From Arion vulgaris (taxonomy: Eukaryota > Mollusca > Gastropoda > Stylommatophora > Arionidae), in assembly GCA_020796225.1 (NCBI GenBank), contig CM036758.1, forward strand, positions 24,942,397-25,006,396: a stretch of 64,000 nt of DNA, written 5' to 3'. Below the pieces are notes generated by a model. That model was given only the letters and a program-made list of their open reading frames with translations. It searched no databases and was not told the origin of the DNA. The translations under genes were made by a program, and so were the position numbers. Numbering within the stretch: the stretch's first letter is position 1; every line of letters starts with the position of its first letter. This document shows, piece by piece, positions 53,101 through 55,969 of this stretch.

Positions 53101-55915
53101 TATGATCTTGCAGAGAAGGTTCACGCGGACTTTTCTTGCCGAACTGCCCATCCACCCGTGTAAATCACGTCATCTTCTTTACAGTTTTCATTAATGATGG
53201 CCTTGACGTGGCACGAGATCCTACCCCCTTCCTTCCTTCCTCCACCCTCGCTCTCTCTCGCTCTCTCTCTCTCTCTCTCTATCTGCATCCATGGTAGAAT
53301 TGAAGATGTGTTAGATGGTGGCTAGTATGAAAAGAAGACTACAGAACAACAAAAGCAAAACAAAACAAGTAACACTTCTGGAGACAAGCATTTTCCTGTG
53401 GGAACATGTGAATCATAGACATAAACATTAAAGAACAACAACAAATGTTTAAAAATAAAGTGTTGTTGAAACAATTCTTAGAACGCCCTGGACGGACGAT
53501 ACAAATATAGACATCTTACACGAACTGAACGTGTAACAAGACTCGCTCATAAACAACGTCACGTGTCGGAAAATGAACGATTTTTGTTAAATTGAAAATC
53601 TCGGTGGTTTTAATAAAAAGTAGTTGCCCGTCTGTCCACCGTGTTCGTAGCGCGTTGGACTACGGGTGACTATCCCTCTGTGTGTGCGGGTTCAATTCCG
53701 CGGGATGGCAGAAAAAAGGCAGATTCCCCAGATTTACGGTGTTCGTGGCACCGAACCGAAGGGTTACGATGTCATGACACCGAGCCGAAGAGCTGAAAAG
53801 CTCAAGTGCTTCTGGATCGGAAAGAAAGAAAGAAAAAAAAAAGGAATGGAGGGCATAGTTTCTGTAAAACGAGGCAGGTGACGACCAAGACGTTGGTAGC
53901 AACGTGACATCAATTTTTTTTAAAACCAATTGAACATGATGTTGGGGGAGGCGGGAGTACTAGTTATAGATCAAAAGTTGTCCCGGTGGGCTGTGGTAAG
54001 ATCCTTTTCTTCCAGCGCTCTATATCGACCACTTGTTAATCATTCTTTGTGATTTGTATGTGATCGGAGCCTAAGATGATTGTACATTGTGCCAATTATA
54101 CGCTTACAAGTAGGCCAGCACATCTGATTTCTGTGACGCTTTTTATTTACCAGAGCAGCTTCCTTAGGCTCCTACCTCAATCGCCTCTTACGACATGCCT
54201 TGTATGTCGGGGTGTTACTATTCTTTGCTCATCTTGCGAGCCTCGGCAACACACGGGCCTGTGACGAGAGCGAAGTTCAGCAAAGGTCATGCTACATGAT
54301 TACTGTACTAGAATATCAACCACTATCTAGCTATAGTGGCGCACTAGGTTAGCGCGCCTTACTTATAGACAATAATATAAAACACGTACATGCGTATATA
54401 TTATGGCGTTAATATAGCTAATGTTTATTAATATGACGATGCTATTATGTTAGTCTCGAGGGACAATAGATGTCACGCCCATGATATATTTTATTTCTTC
54501 TTTTCCTGATACATTTTATGACAGCTTTTGTCTGAATCTAGTTTCTCCAGTTTTTATAGAAGTTTATAAAAGTCTGTCTTCAATTAGATCTGTCCCTGGC
54601 AAGCACCTCCCAGCCTTGTGTATTCCTGTCAAGTGTCTTTAAATCATATTTGTATATGACTTTATAACGAAAGAAAGGTCGTCCACAACTCTTTTGACAG
54701 AGACTAGATCCATATCATTGGTGCTCCATCTGGATCATGTGACTCAGCCATCTTAGTCGGCGTTGACGGATACGTGTGACTATAATATCGTTACTATCAT
54801 CGTACTTTCTTCACCAGAAATGTACTCTTATTTTTCCCACTTGTACGGTCAGCAACTGAACACGCGCCGTTTATCTCCAGCAGACATACAGGTACTCAGT
54901 CTCTCTAAGCATATACTGAACGATTTGCATGAGCTGATTGATAACTTCAGTTTCGTGATGTTATACATGTGCCTCGTTTTTCCTCGTCTGTCGTAGTAAT
55001 ATATTAGTCGCAGGTGTGGTTTCAAGATTAATAACGAATAGAACCGCTGTCTCCCATTGAACATCGTAAAAGACAAATTAGAGGGACTGCTCCCGGCGAT
55101 CCCAAACTGTAAAACAGCAAAAAAGCTACAGAAACAGGGACAGCAAATACCCAAATTACTCATTTCAGTGATCATTGTGTGTGTGTGTGTCTCAGCCGTA
55201 TATGATTATCGGCTCAACAATGGCTGATGATAATGGTAGTAGCAGTTATAACTGGAGTAGTAGTGAAATATAAGTGTTACAGAAGAGTCCTTCGTATATC
55301 ATGGATAGAGAAGAAAACAAATAGAAAGAACGAAAGAACTCAAAATCAAAGAAAACTGGCTGATGCTACAAATAAGAAAGAGAAAATTGAGATATTTTAG
55401 ACATATAAAAAGACATGAAGGGCTGGAGAAGACCATCATGGAAGGAGGTATACCGGCAAACAGAAGAAGAGGAAGACCACGGAGAAGATGGATTCAGGAT
55501 GTAACTGATGGTTTGAACATGACGGCTGCAGAGGCGGGACTTCTGGCCTATGAGAGAGAGAAATTCCGGAGGACTGTTGGGGTGGCAAAGTTCTGCTCAG
55601 GACAACCAATTTGATGGTGATGAGTATTGTAGTAGAGTTAGTATTAGTAACAATGGTAGATGTAGTGTTGGCAGTAGTTGTAGTAGCGGTAGTAGTAGGT
55701 GTAGTAACAGTAGAAGTAGATGTATCAGTATGTGCTATTACTATACTAGTAGTAGTTGTTGCAATAAGCTACCAGTAATACATTAGACAACTCACCAATT
55801 GGTCGTAGTTTGGGACAGTTTCCGGTGAAAGTTCACATATGTCTTGATAGTTGTAACCTCGCTTTTCTTTAAGGGCCGCGTACTCTGTGTTTGTACTCCA
55901 TGTGTCAGCATTAAA
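22260..55915 (-). CDS. ADI1: Acireductone dioxygenase, copy 2 (exons 2-4; exon 1 outside window)
   Basis: Second gene for the methionine-salvage cupin dioxygenase, upstream of copy 1 on the same strand. Exons seen: 55915-55796, 46731-46552 and 22433-22260 (40, 60 and 57 codons plus stop), all phase 0 with GT/AG ends, matching the copy 1 structure. The metal ligands are intact: [11 protein letters not shown] (two His, Glu) and PAGMYHRF (His). Over exons 2 and 3 it is about 60% identical to copy 1, so the duplication is old. The C-terminus is longer, with a charged [18 protein letters not shown] tail typical of ARDs. No exon 1 (MVxxWY) was found between 55.9 and 64 kb, so the gene spans more than 33 kb, almost all array and transposon DNA. 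With a 41-codon exon 1 the protein would be 198 residues. No frame break in the visible exons. Confidence 0.93.
22540..22850 (-). pseudogene. LINE-B 3' fragment
   Basis: The minus strand reads [28 protein letters not shown] and ARGRPRTQ, the end of LINE-B. It matches the MRCLRK...GTIPCIQYIEKQRFK part at 16.9-17.15 kb. Its upstream edge overlaps the first unit of the 88-bp array. Confidence 0.75.
22831..23358. repeat. Minisatellite, 88-bp unit x 6
   Basis: Six nearly identical 88-bp units starting ACTCTATACAATCTTG (22831, 22919, 23007, 23095, 23183, 23271). Differences are single bases (ATATTTCC/ATACTTCC, ATTACAAG/ATCACAAG). Such homogeneity indicates recent expansion. Confidence 0.96.
23359..23784. 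other. Unassigned, in intron 3 of ADI1 copy 2
   Basis: No repeat family recognised. The 91-residue frame at 23529-23804 has no recognisable protein features. Confidence 0.45.
23785..23910 (+). repeat. SINE-8 copy
   Basis: Blocks GCTGGTACTAAGGAGTTTGT, GAGATCTTCATGTGTAAGAA, CACACATGGTTATTCATTGA and TCAATCAATCACC recur at 27.66 kb (+) and, inverted, at 33.6-33.74 kb. The (CAAT)n end looks like a SINE tail. Confidence 0.72.
23890..24150 (-). repeat. SINE-1b-type head joined to repeat K body
   Basis: Read on the minus strand from 24150: GCCCGAGTGGTTACCGG, GGGGTGTAAAGAATAGAACC, CCATGCATGTCGTAAGAGG (as in SINE-1b), then GGACGTGGGGCTAGC, GGAGAGCGAACCGAGTAAAC and ACATCGCCGAAGGGTAAGC (as in repeat K at 17.75 kb). 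So K is probably the 3' body of a SINE sharing its head with SINE-1b. Confidence 0.68.
24151..24734. other. Unassigned
   Basis: No recognised feature in intron 3 of ADI1 copy 2. Confidence 0.45.
24735..24915. repeat. Purine-rich (GAA-like) tract
   Basis: About 180 bp of imperfect GAAGAAGAAGATGGAGAAAT repeats on the plus strand, strongly strand-asymmetric. Its frames give poly-Ser or poly-Leu runs, as expected of simple sequence. Confidence 0.8.
24980..25145 (-). repeat. SINE-1b 3' half
   Basis: Minus strand: TGGCTGAAATCGGATGCACA, CCTAAACGTGTAGAAGTC, GGCAAAGATCAAACATATCA and the GCAAAGAAGAAGAAG tail, nearly identical to the 3' half of the SINE at 6582-6833. 5' truncated. Confidence 0.88.
25300..25515 (+). 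pseudogene. LINE C-terminal scrap with (GA)n end
   Basis: Reads [20 protein letters not shown], then [20 protein letters not shown] and VEGLCPNPG before a stop and GAGAGAGAGAG. The DRxxW...V.GLCP close is common at LINE ORF2 ends. Not assignable to the other families here. Confidence 0.6.
25530..25680 (+). pseudogene. LINE-C fragment
   Basis: Reads [35 protein letters not shown] and PLSIQVKKS, matching the [12 protein letters not shown] part of LINE-C at 32.6 kb and the inverted copy at 37.6-37.8 kb. Confidence 0.7.
25850..27510 (+). pseudogene. LINE-B, largest copy (reverse transcriptase to 3' end)
   Basis: A 303-residue open stretch from 25961 covers most of a non-LTR reverse transcriptase: [15 protein letters not shown] (motif 1), [33 protein letters not shown], motif [12 protein letters not shown] with the first catalytic Asp, and motif [17 protein letters not shown] one-base slip puts motif C, FADD (26800-26811), in the next frame. 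It continues with [12 protein letters not shown] and, at 27226, [20 protein letters not shown], then a GRPRKRW-like end and a (GAA)n tail. 5' truncated, without endonuclease. Frameshifts make it inactive. It lies antisense in intron 3 of ADI1 copy 2. Confidence 0.9.
27655..27770 (+). repeat. SINE-8 fragment
   Basis: Shares AGAAAGTAATCGAAGCACAC, ATGGTTATTCACTGAAGTGC and the CAATCAGTCAGTCAATC tail with 23.8 kb and 33.7 kb (inverted). Confidence 0.6.
27940..28260 (-). pseudogene. LINE-B 3' end
   Basis: The reverse complement contains CAAAAAGTGGACCTCATAGA, TAACAGACGCAGAGAAAAAC, TTCTAGAAATCTCTCC and TGACGCTGTGAGGC, matching 27.37-27.49 kb of the large LINE-B copy. It ends with an AAACAAAAC-rich tail. 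Confidence 0.75.
28490..30037. repeat. Minisatellite, 55-bp unit, about 28 copies
   Basis: Units contain TTCTACAACTACTAGTAAC, AATAGTAATGTTAACATAG and TTTGAGTTGCTGATG. Variants (AGTAATG/AGCAATG, GAGTTG/GTGTTG/CAGTTG, GATGTC/GATGCC, TTGAAGATG) are interspersed. Confidence 0.97.
30085..30366. repeat. Minisatellite, 18-bp unit, about 15 copies
   Basis: Essentially identical copies of ACAAAATAAAACAAGATT. One plus frame reads KIKQDY repeatedly; the minus frame reads VILFYF. A recent, uniform expansion. Confidence 0.97.
30550..31185. repeat. Minisatellite, 37/38-bp unit, about 17 copies
   Basis: Units of AAATATAAAATTCACAAAC followed by ATAAAGAGGGAATAGCAT, with optional extra A and AGTGAAT, ATATCAT or ATAACAT variants. 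Confidence 0.96.
31186..31559. other. Unassigned
   Basis: No recognised feature between the 37-bp array and the SINE-1 remnant. Confidence 0.45.
31560..31668 (+). repeat. SINE-1 3' end
   Basis: GGCTCGCTCTTAGGCTCAGA, ATACAAATCATAAAAGTGG and GTGGTCGATAGGGAGCGTTT, then GAAGAAG: the terminal ~90 bp of SINE-1, 5' truncated. Confidence 0.8.
31669..32599. other. Unassigned; possible tRNA-like remnant at 31700-31790
   Basis: The reverse complement of 31700-31790 has CATCTGATAACATGCTTTGC and GTGACCACGAGCC, loosely like the SINE-5 head at 38.6 kb. The remainder shows nothing. Confidence 0.35.
32600..33420 (+). pseudogene. LINE-C 3' half, split by SINE-2
   Basis: Reads [36 protein letters not shown] and the start of [20 protein letters not shown]. 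The SINE at 32785-33024 interrupts it exactly between YPILM and YGSETW. After that come [30 protein letters not shown] and [17 protein letters not shown]. This is the RT thumb and C-terminal region of an RT-bearing LINE. One internal stop and small shifts. Confidence 0.85.
32785..33024 (+). repeat. SINE-2 copy nested in LINE-C
   Basis: 240 bp between perfect copies of ATATTAATGT (32775-32784 and 33025-33034). The tRNA-like head has TGGCCTAGGGTTAGTGAC (A box) and GAGTTCGAATCAC (B box). The body AAAGCAATGGCAAACTACTG to GATATGCCACGATTTTCAT is shared with 10.6-10.96 kb. Confidence 0.95.
33600..33735 (-). repeat. SINE-8 copy
   Basis: The reverse complement reads CGTGGACCCTCGCTGGTGCT, ACGGAGTTCATGCACTGTAG, CACACATGGTTACTCACTAA and GGTCTAATCAATCAAC, the longest SINE-8 copy here. 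Confidence 0.75.
33775..36415. repeat. Composite minisatellite, 19-bp and 33-bp units
   Basis: 2.6 kb of GATCTTGTCCACTCTACAT units (19 bp), interspersed with a 33-bp variant that adds ATGAACTAAACATT after CTACAT. The 19-bp unit dominates from 33.8 to 35.7 kb; the 33-bp unit is frequent from 35.7 kb to the end. Common variants are GTTCACTC, GTCTACTC, GTCCATTC and CATGGTC. Confidence 0.97.
36490..36904 (-). pseudogene. LINE-A RNase H fragment
   Basis: The minus strand reads [20 protein letters not shown], then [20 protein letters not shown] and TDTVSMFR: RNase H Asp, Glu and Asp motifs still visible. Upstream is [11 protein letters not shown]. Similar order to the LINE-A copy at 63.3-63.6 kb. 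Truncated on both sides. Confidence 0.78.
36905..37082 (-). pseudogene. LINE-B 3' end
   Basis: Plus-strand blocks CACAGCGCCAGGATAAG, AGAGATTTCTAGAACG, CTCTGAGGTCCACCTTTTGC and GTGGCCGGCC match 27.94-28.09 kb and the end of the large LINE-B. It is bounded by a SINE-4 on one side and LINE-A on the other. Confidence 0.75.
37085..37245 (+). repeat. SINE-4 copy
   Basis: CCCAGCGTGTTCGTGCGC, GGTTCAATTCCGCTGTCTGG (B-box region), CCGAGCCGAAGAGCTGAAAG and AAGTGCTTCTGGATT then A-run. Same family as 49.09 and 53.63 kb; slightly shorter in the middle. Confidence 0.82.
37246..37589. other. Unassigned, probably LINE debris
   Basis: The minus strand has a weak RT-like stretch ([19 protein letters not shown]). 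It is adjacent to LINE-C in the same orientation, but I cannot align it. Confidence 0.35.
37590..37790 (-). pseudogene. LINE-C fragment
   Basis: The minus strand reads [20 protein letters not shown] and RQAITTF, then KMKGC, matching 25.53-25.68 kb ([20 protein letters not shown]). 5' and 3' truncated. Confidence 0.7.
37791..38334. other. Unassigned, with a CA-rich microsatellite
   Basis: Imperfect CA/TACA repeats at about 37915-37990 (ACACACGCACTCAC, ACATACACACACACGC). Otherwise nothing. Confidence 0.5.
38335..38650 (-). repeat. SINE-5, fullest copy
   Basis: Read from 38650 on the minus strand: a tRNA-like head (GTCGCTGATAGCGAAGTTGA as A-box region, GGAGTTCAATGCCAGC as B-box region), then a body with CTTACTTGGGGAT and the shared GTCGGAGCAAGACTCGTC and GGAAAGCAAGACTTCAC blocks. 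Body-only relatives lie at 10.99-11.16 and 18.87-19.02 kb. Confidence 0.7.
38650..39115. repeat. Minisatellite, 16-bp unit, about 28 copies
   Basis: AAAGCAGTAAACAGAT and variants (AAAACAG, AACGGAT, AGCTAAAGCAAT). Blocks around 38810-38900 and 39000-39060 repeat as larger modules. Confidence 0.96.
39195..41548. repeat. Minisatellite, 52-bp unit, about 45 copies
   Basis: Units contain AGACTGCAATACCATCGTCT, CATCAAGTTAATGGTAAAAC and TGTCTGATATAT. Variants are GAATGCAATGCC, CGTCTTATA, CCGCCTGATA and CATCTTCTC. The order of variants repeats over about 6-7 units in the first kilobase, so a higher-order period is present. Confidence 0.97.
41560..41840 (-). repeat. tRNA-derived SINE-like element
   Basis: From 41840 on the minus strand: GGTAGAGCCTCTGGTTGAAT, anticodon-arm-like CTCCCATCCGGGAG, and T-arm-like CCAGGGTTAAATCCCCGG, followed by a 190-bp body. 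The arms are more tRNA-like than in the other SINEs, but acceptor pairing and a CCA-side end are missing. Single copy here. Confidence 0.6.
41850..42915 (+). pseudogene. LINE-A 3' part, split by a Helitron
   Basis: Left part (41850-42159) reads [17 protein letters not shown], then [29 protein letters not shown] and CSHLCD. The Helitron occupies 42160-42703. The right part resumes in frame as [20 protein letters not shown] and goes on, past a shift, to [20 protein letters not shown] and EHEWECPMC. The joined reading matches LINE-A at 0.75-1.0 kb, so the split is a clean insertion. Confidence 0.88.
42160..42703 (-). mobile_element. Non-autonomous Helitron-1 (copy 1)
   Basis: 544 bp. On the minus strand it begins TCTCTATTTGTAAATC and ends with a GC hairpin region (CCCGTGCGGAGCCGGG), a short AT spacer and CTAG. 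Flanking bases are A at the 5' side and T at the 3' side, with no target duplication: the Helitron signature (5' TC, 3' hairpin plus CTRR, A^T target). A second copy with the same ends is at 59396-60132. No Rep or helicase coding. Confidence 0.88.
42916..43374. other. Unassigned, with a (GT)n microsatellite
   Basis: A GT run of about 35 bp near 43224-43262. No other feature before the 54-bp array. Confidence 0.55.
43375..44250. repeat. Minisatellite, 54-bp unit x 16
   Basis: Units contain TGTGTTTTATCTCTACTGCT, TGTTATGTTCAAGTCATAGC and TTCGTATGTGGATG. The period is divisible by three, so two plus frames (about 300 residues each) stay open. Unit variants (CAAGTC/CTAGTC, ATAGCT/ATAACT) change amino acids in the longer frame, so it shows no protein constraint. 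Confidence 0.97.
44251..45352. repeat. Minisatellite, 48-bp unit, about 23 copies
   Basis: Units contain TTAATATGTGGATGTGTGGG, TGTATACTGAGTTAATGTCA and ATATTAAC. It follows the 54-bp array without a gap; both contain ATGTGGATGTGTG, so it may have been seeded at that array's edge. Later units are shorter, with GTATAGTTAGCTTC. Confidence 0.96.
45430..45805. repeat. Minisatellite, 39-bp unit, about 9 copies
   Basis: Units contain TTACTGCACCTATTGTCTAG and CTCAGCAATACGAGCATTC. Open in one frame ([13 protein letters not shown]) because 39 is divisible by three. Confidence 0.96.
45965..46490. repeat. Minisatellite, 17-bp unit, about 30 copies
   Basis: GGGAAGACAGGATGTAA with CATGATG, CAGTATG and AAAGGAAG variants. 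It ends about 60 bp from the 3' end of ADI1 copy 2 exon 3, on the intron 3 side. Confidence 0.96.
46552..46731 (-). CDS. ADI1: ADI1 copy 2, exon 3 (metal-binding cupin core)
   Basis: 60 codons: [20 protein letters not shown] at the start, [18 protein letters not shown] in the middle, [13 protein letters not shown] at the end. The His-x-His-x3-Glu and later His ligands are intact. Acceptor GTGTAG before ATG, donor AAG|GTCAGT; phase 0. The first codon is Met where copy 1 has Leu; it is an internal residue. The exon is hemmed in by minisatellites ending or starting about 60-65 bp away on both sides. Confidence 0.96.
46795..47300. repeat. Minisatellite, 37-bp unit, about 13 copies
   Basis: Units contain ATAAGTAGGTATCAACTGTC and TTGTTCTACTGGTTTTC. 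Two copies lack the TTCTACTGGTTTTCAT part, in two repeats of a larger module (near 46935 and 47070). Confidence 0.95.
47301..47790. other. T/C-rich low-complexity stretch
   Basis: Strong pyrimidine bias on the plus strand, with TTTTTTTTTA runs and a CCCCCTTCCCCCTCCCCTCC block near 47680-47720. The open frames across it are Leu/Phe-rich or Lys-rich and reflect composition. Confidence 0.6.
47795..48070 (-). pseudogene. LINE-G 3' end with Cys/His finger
   Basis: The minus strand reads [20 protein letters not shown] and [18 protein letters not shown], then [17 protein letters not shown], a C2H2-like finger at the protein end. RGTSIAE at 13.9 kb places it in LINE-G. Its 5' break coincides with the start of the 40-bp array. 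Confidence 0.75.
48062..48998. repeat. Minisatellite, 40-bp unit, about 23 copies
   Basis: Units contain ATTGAAGCTATAGGGAATAA and GTAACATTATATCATGTTAT, very uniform (differences such as ATATCATG/ATGTCATG). The first units differ most (ACATAGCATTCTTTCATG). Confidence 0.97.
49005..49450 (+). repeat. U2-snRNA-headed repeat (copy 1), split by SINE-4
   Basis: Starts with TCTCGGCCTTTTTCGCTAAG and ATCAAAGTGT, which matches the 5' end of U2 snRNA with a few changes, then leaves U2. The rest (CATCGCGGCCAA, GTAGAAGCC, AACACCAAAT, then TTTACACGTTCGATCGTACT and TGTCGAACTTCCTGGTAGG) recurs at 59165-59395 in the same order. It is therefore a dispersed U2-derived SINE-like element, not a U2 gene. Confidence 0.72.
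49088..49308 (+). repeat. SINE-4 nested in the U2-headed repeat
   Basis: 221 bp between perfect copies of AAACACCAAAT (49077-49087 and 49309-49319). tRNA-like head: TGCTCAGCGTGTTCGTAGCG and GCGGGTTCAATTCCG (B box). Body has CACCGAACCGAAGGGTTACG and AGCTCAAGTGCTTCTGGATC. The empty site is seen in the other U2-headed copy near 59250. Confidence 0.94.
49451..49737. other. Unassigned
   Basis: No recognised feature between the U2-headed repeat and MITE-1. Confidence 0.45.
49738..49906 (+). mobile_element. hAT-type MITE-1 (copy 3)
   Basis: 169 bp; ends CAGGGGCGGTTCGTC and CACGAGCCGCTACTG; perfect 8-bp duplication CATACTTG (49730-49737 and 49907-49914). Internal GGCCCCACCAA blocks near both ends as in the other copies. 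Confidence 0.93.
50070..50131. repeat. (GAGC)n/(GA)n microsatellite
   Basis: GAGCGAGCGAGCGAGC grading into a pure GA run of about 40 bp. Confidence 0.95.
50298..50463 (+). mobile_element. hAT-type MITE-1 (copy 4)
   Basis: 166 bp; ends CAGTGGCGGCTCGTC and CACGAGCCGCCAGTG; perfect 8-bp duplication CCTCATTG (50290-50297 and 50464-50471). It sits in the LINE-H fragment that continues downstream. Confidence 0.95.
50472..51460 (+). pseudogene. LINE-H fragment (reverse transcriptase C-terminal half)
   Basis: Reads [20 protein letters not shown] (RT motif B), MQETLQDH, then [18 protein letters not shown] (motif C intact), [18 protein letters not shown], and in a 129-residue open frame [40 protein letters not shown] and [20 protein letters not shown]. 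It ends [20 protein letters not shown] and a (TTA)n tail at 51440-51466. Scattered stops; 5' truncated. Antisense in intron 2 of ADI1 copy 2. Confidence 0.87.
51466..51589 (+). pseudogene. Second LINE-H scrap
   Basis: ATCCTCATTGCACTCCGGAT and GTCCATAGGTGGTCCAATCT repeat the sequence around 50285-50297 and 50464-50515, which lies just before RT motif B. So a second, very short LINE-H piece starts right after the tail of the first. Confidence 0.55.
51671..52718 (+). mobile_element. hAT-like MITE-2, expanded internally (copy 1)
   Basis: Flanked by GTTTAGAT (51663-51670) and GTTTAAAT (52719-52726), an 8-bp duplication with one mismatch. Begins CATAGGTTCCCAAACTTTTT and ends CCGCCCACTTTGGGAATTTA; the TTCCCAAA/TTTGGGAA ends are typical of some hAT families. 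1048 bp, of which about 630 are a 42-bp tandem array absent in the sister copy at 60433-60862 (430 bp). Confidence 0.8.
51697..52323. repeat. Minisatellite, 42-bp unit x about 15, inside MITE-2
   Basis: Units contain CGCCCACTTTGCACGACATA, AGCTTTGTAACACCACCCAT and a C/G variant (ATACCG/ATAGCG), plus AAGTTTTG. It is open in four frames because 42 is divisible by three and lacks stops. The sister MITE has exactly one such unit. Confidence 0.97.
53226..53625. other. Unassigned, with a (CT)n microsatellite
   Basis: CT-rich run at about 53245-53283. No other recognised feature. Confidence 0.5.
53626..53845 (+). repeat. SINE-4 copy
   Basis: GCCCGTCTGTCCACCGTG head, GGGTTCAATTCCGCGGGATG (B box region), ACCGAACCGAAGGGTTACGA and AAGTGCTTCTGGATCGG, then a GAAAGAAAGAAA tail. 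About 90% like 49088-49308 by eye. No clear target duplication found. Confidence 0.9.
54003..54262 (-). repeat. SINE-1 copy
   Basis: Read on minus from 54262: GTGTTGCCGAGGCTCGCAAG, AGGCATGTCGTAAGAGGCGA, GGTAAATAAAAAGCGTC, GGCCTACTTGTAAGCG and ACAAGTGGTCGATATAGAGC, then GGAAGAAAAG. Complete or nearly so; target duplication not evident. Confidence 0.88.
54425..54775 (-). pseudogene. LINE-G related 3' fragment (RTE-like)
   Basis: The minus strand reads [33 protein letters not shown] and [17 protein letters not shown], then [11 protein letters not shown]. This (LRWxGHVxRM ... GRPxxRxKDVxKxDLK ... W..LA.DRS.WR) is the C-terminal region of RTE-like LINEs. One in-frame stop. Confidence 0.78.
54776..55264. 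other. Unassigned, with a short (GT)n run
   Basis: GTGTGTGTGTGTGT near 55173-55190. The 108-residue frame on the minus strand has no recognised motif. Confidence 0.45.
55265..55615 (+). pseudogene. LINE-I 3' fragment
   Basis: Reads [20 protein letters not shown], then, shifted, [40 protein letters not shown] and [14 protein letters not shown], ending [16 protein letters not shown]. This is a typical RT C-terminal end with a GRPRRRW block, distinct from LINE-E and LINE-H. Antisense in intron 2 of ADI1 copy 2. Confidence 0.8.
55616..55765. repeat. Imperfect (GTA)n-rich tract
   Basis: GTAGTAGAGTTAGTATTAGT, then GTAGTTGTAGTAGCGGTAGT and similar; ends about 30 bp from exon 2 of ADI1 copy 2. Confidence 0.75.
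55796..55915 (-). CDS. ADI1: ADI1 copy 2, exon 2
   Basis: 40 codons: [20 protein letters not shown], then [20 protein letters not shown]. Acceptor GGAACAG, donor TTG|GTGAGT; phase 0 at both ends. 24 of 40 residues match exon 2 of copy 1. It sits about 55 bp from the 3-kb AAC/AAT array. Confidence 0.96.
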
Positions 55916-55969
55916 CTGTTCCATTCAGAAACAAAGAAACTTCATATTTCAGTAAGGCTACTTACTATA

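Larger units (their letters stand above)
51590..53225 (-). pseudogene. LINE-A fragment split by a hAT-like MITE
   Basis: From 53225 down: [38 protein letters not shown] and [20 protein letters not shown], ending at LNH where MITE-2 begins (52718). Past the MITE, 51665-51598 continues [18 protein letters not shown], matching NQSTSTTRLRELGLKIGV of the uninterrupted LINE-A at 0.83-0.88 kb. The RNase H is degenerate (GNERAD has become GKKRVD). Confidence 0.82.
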
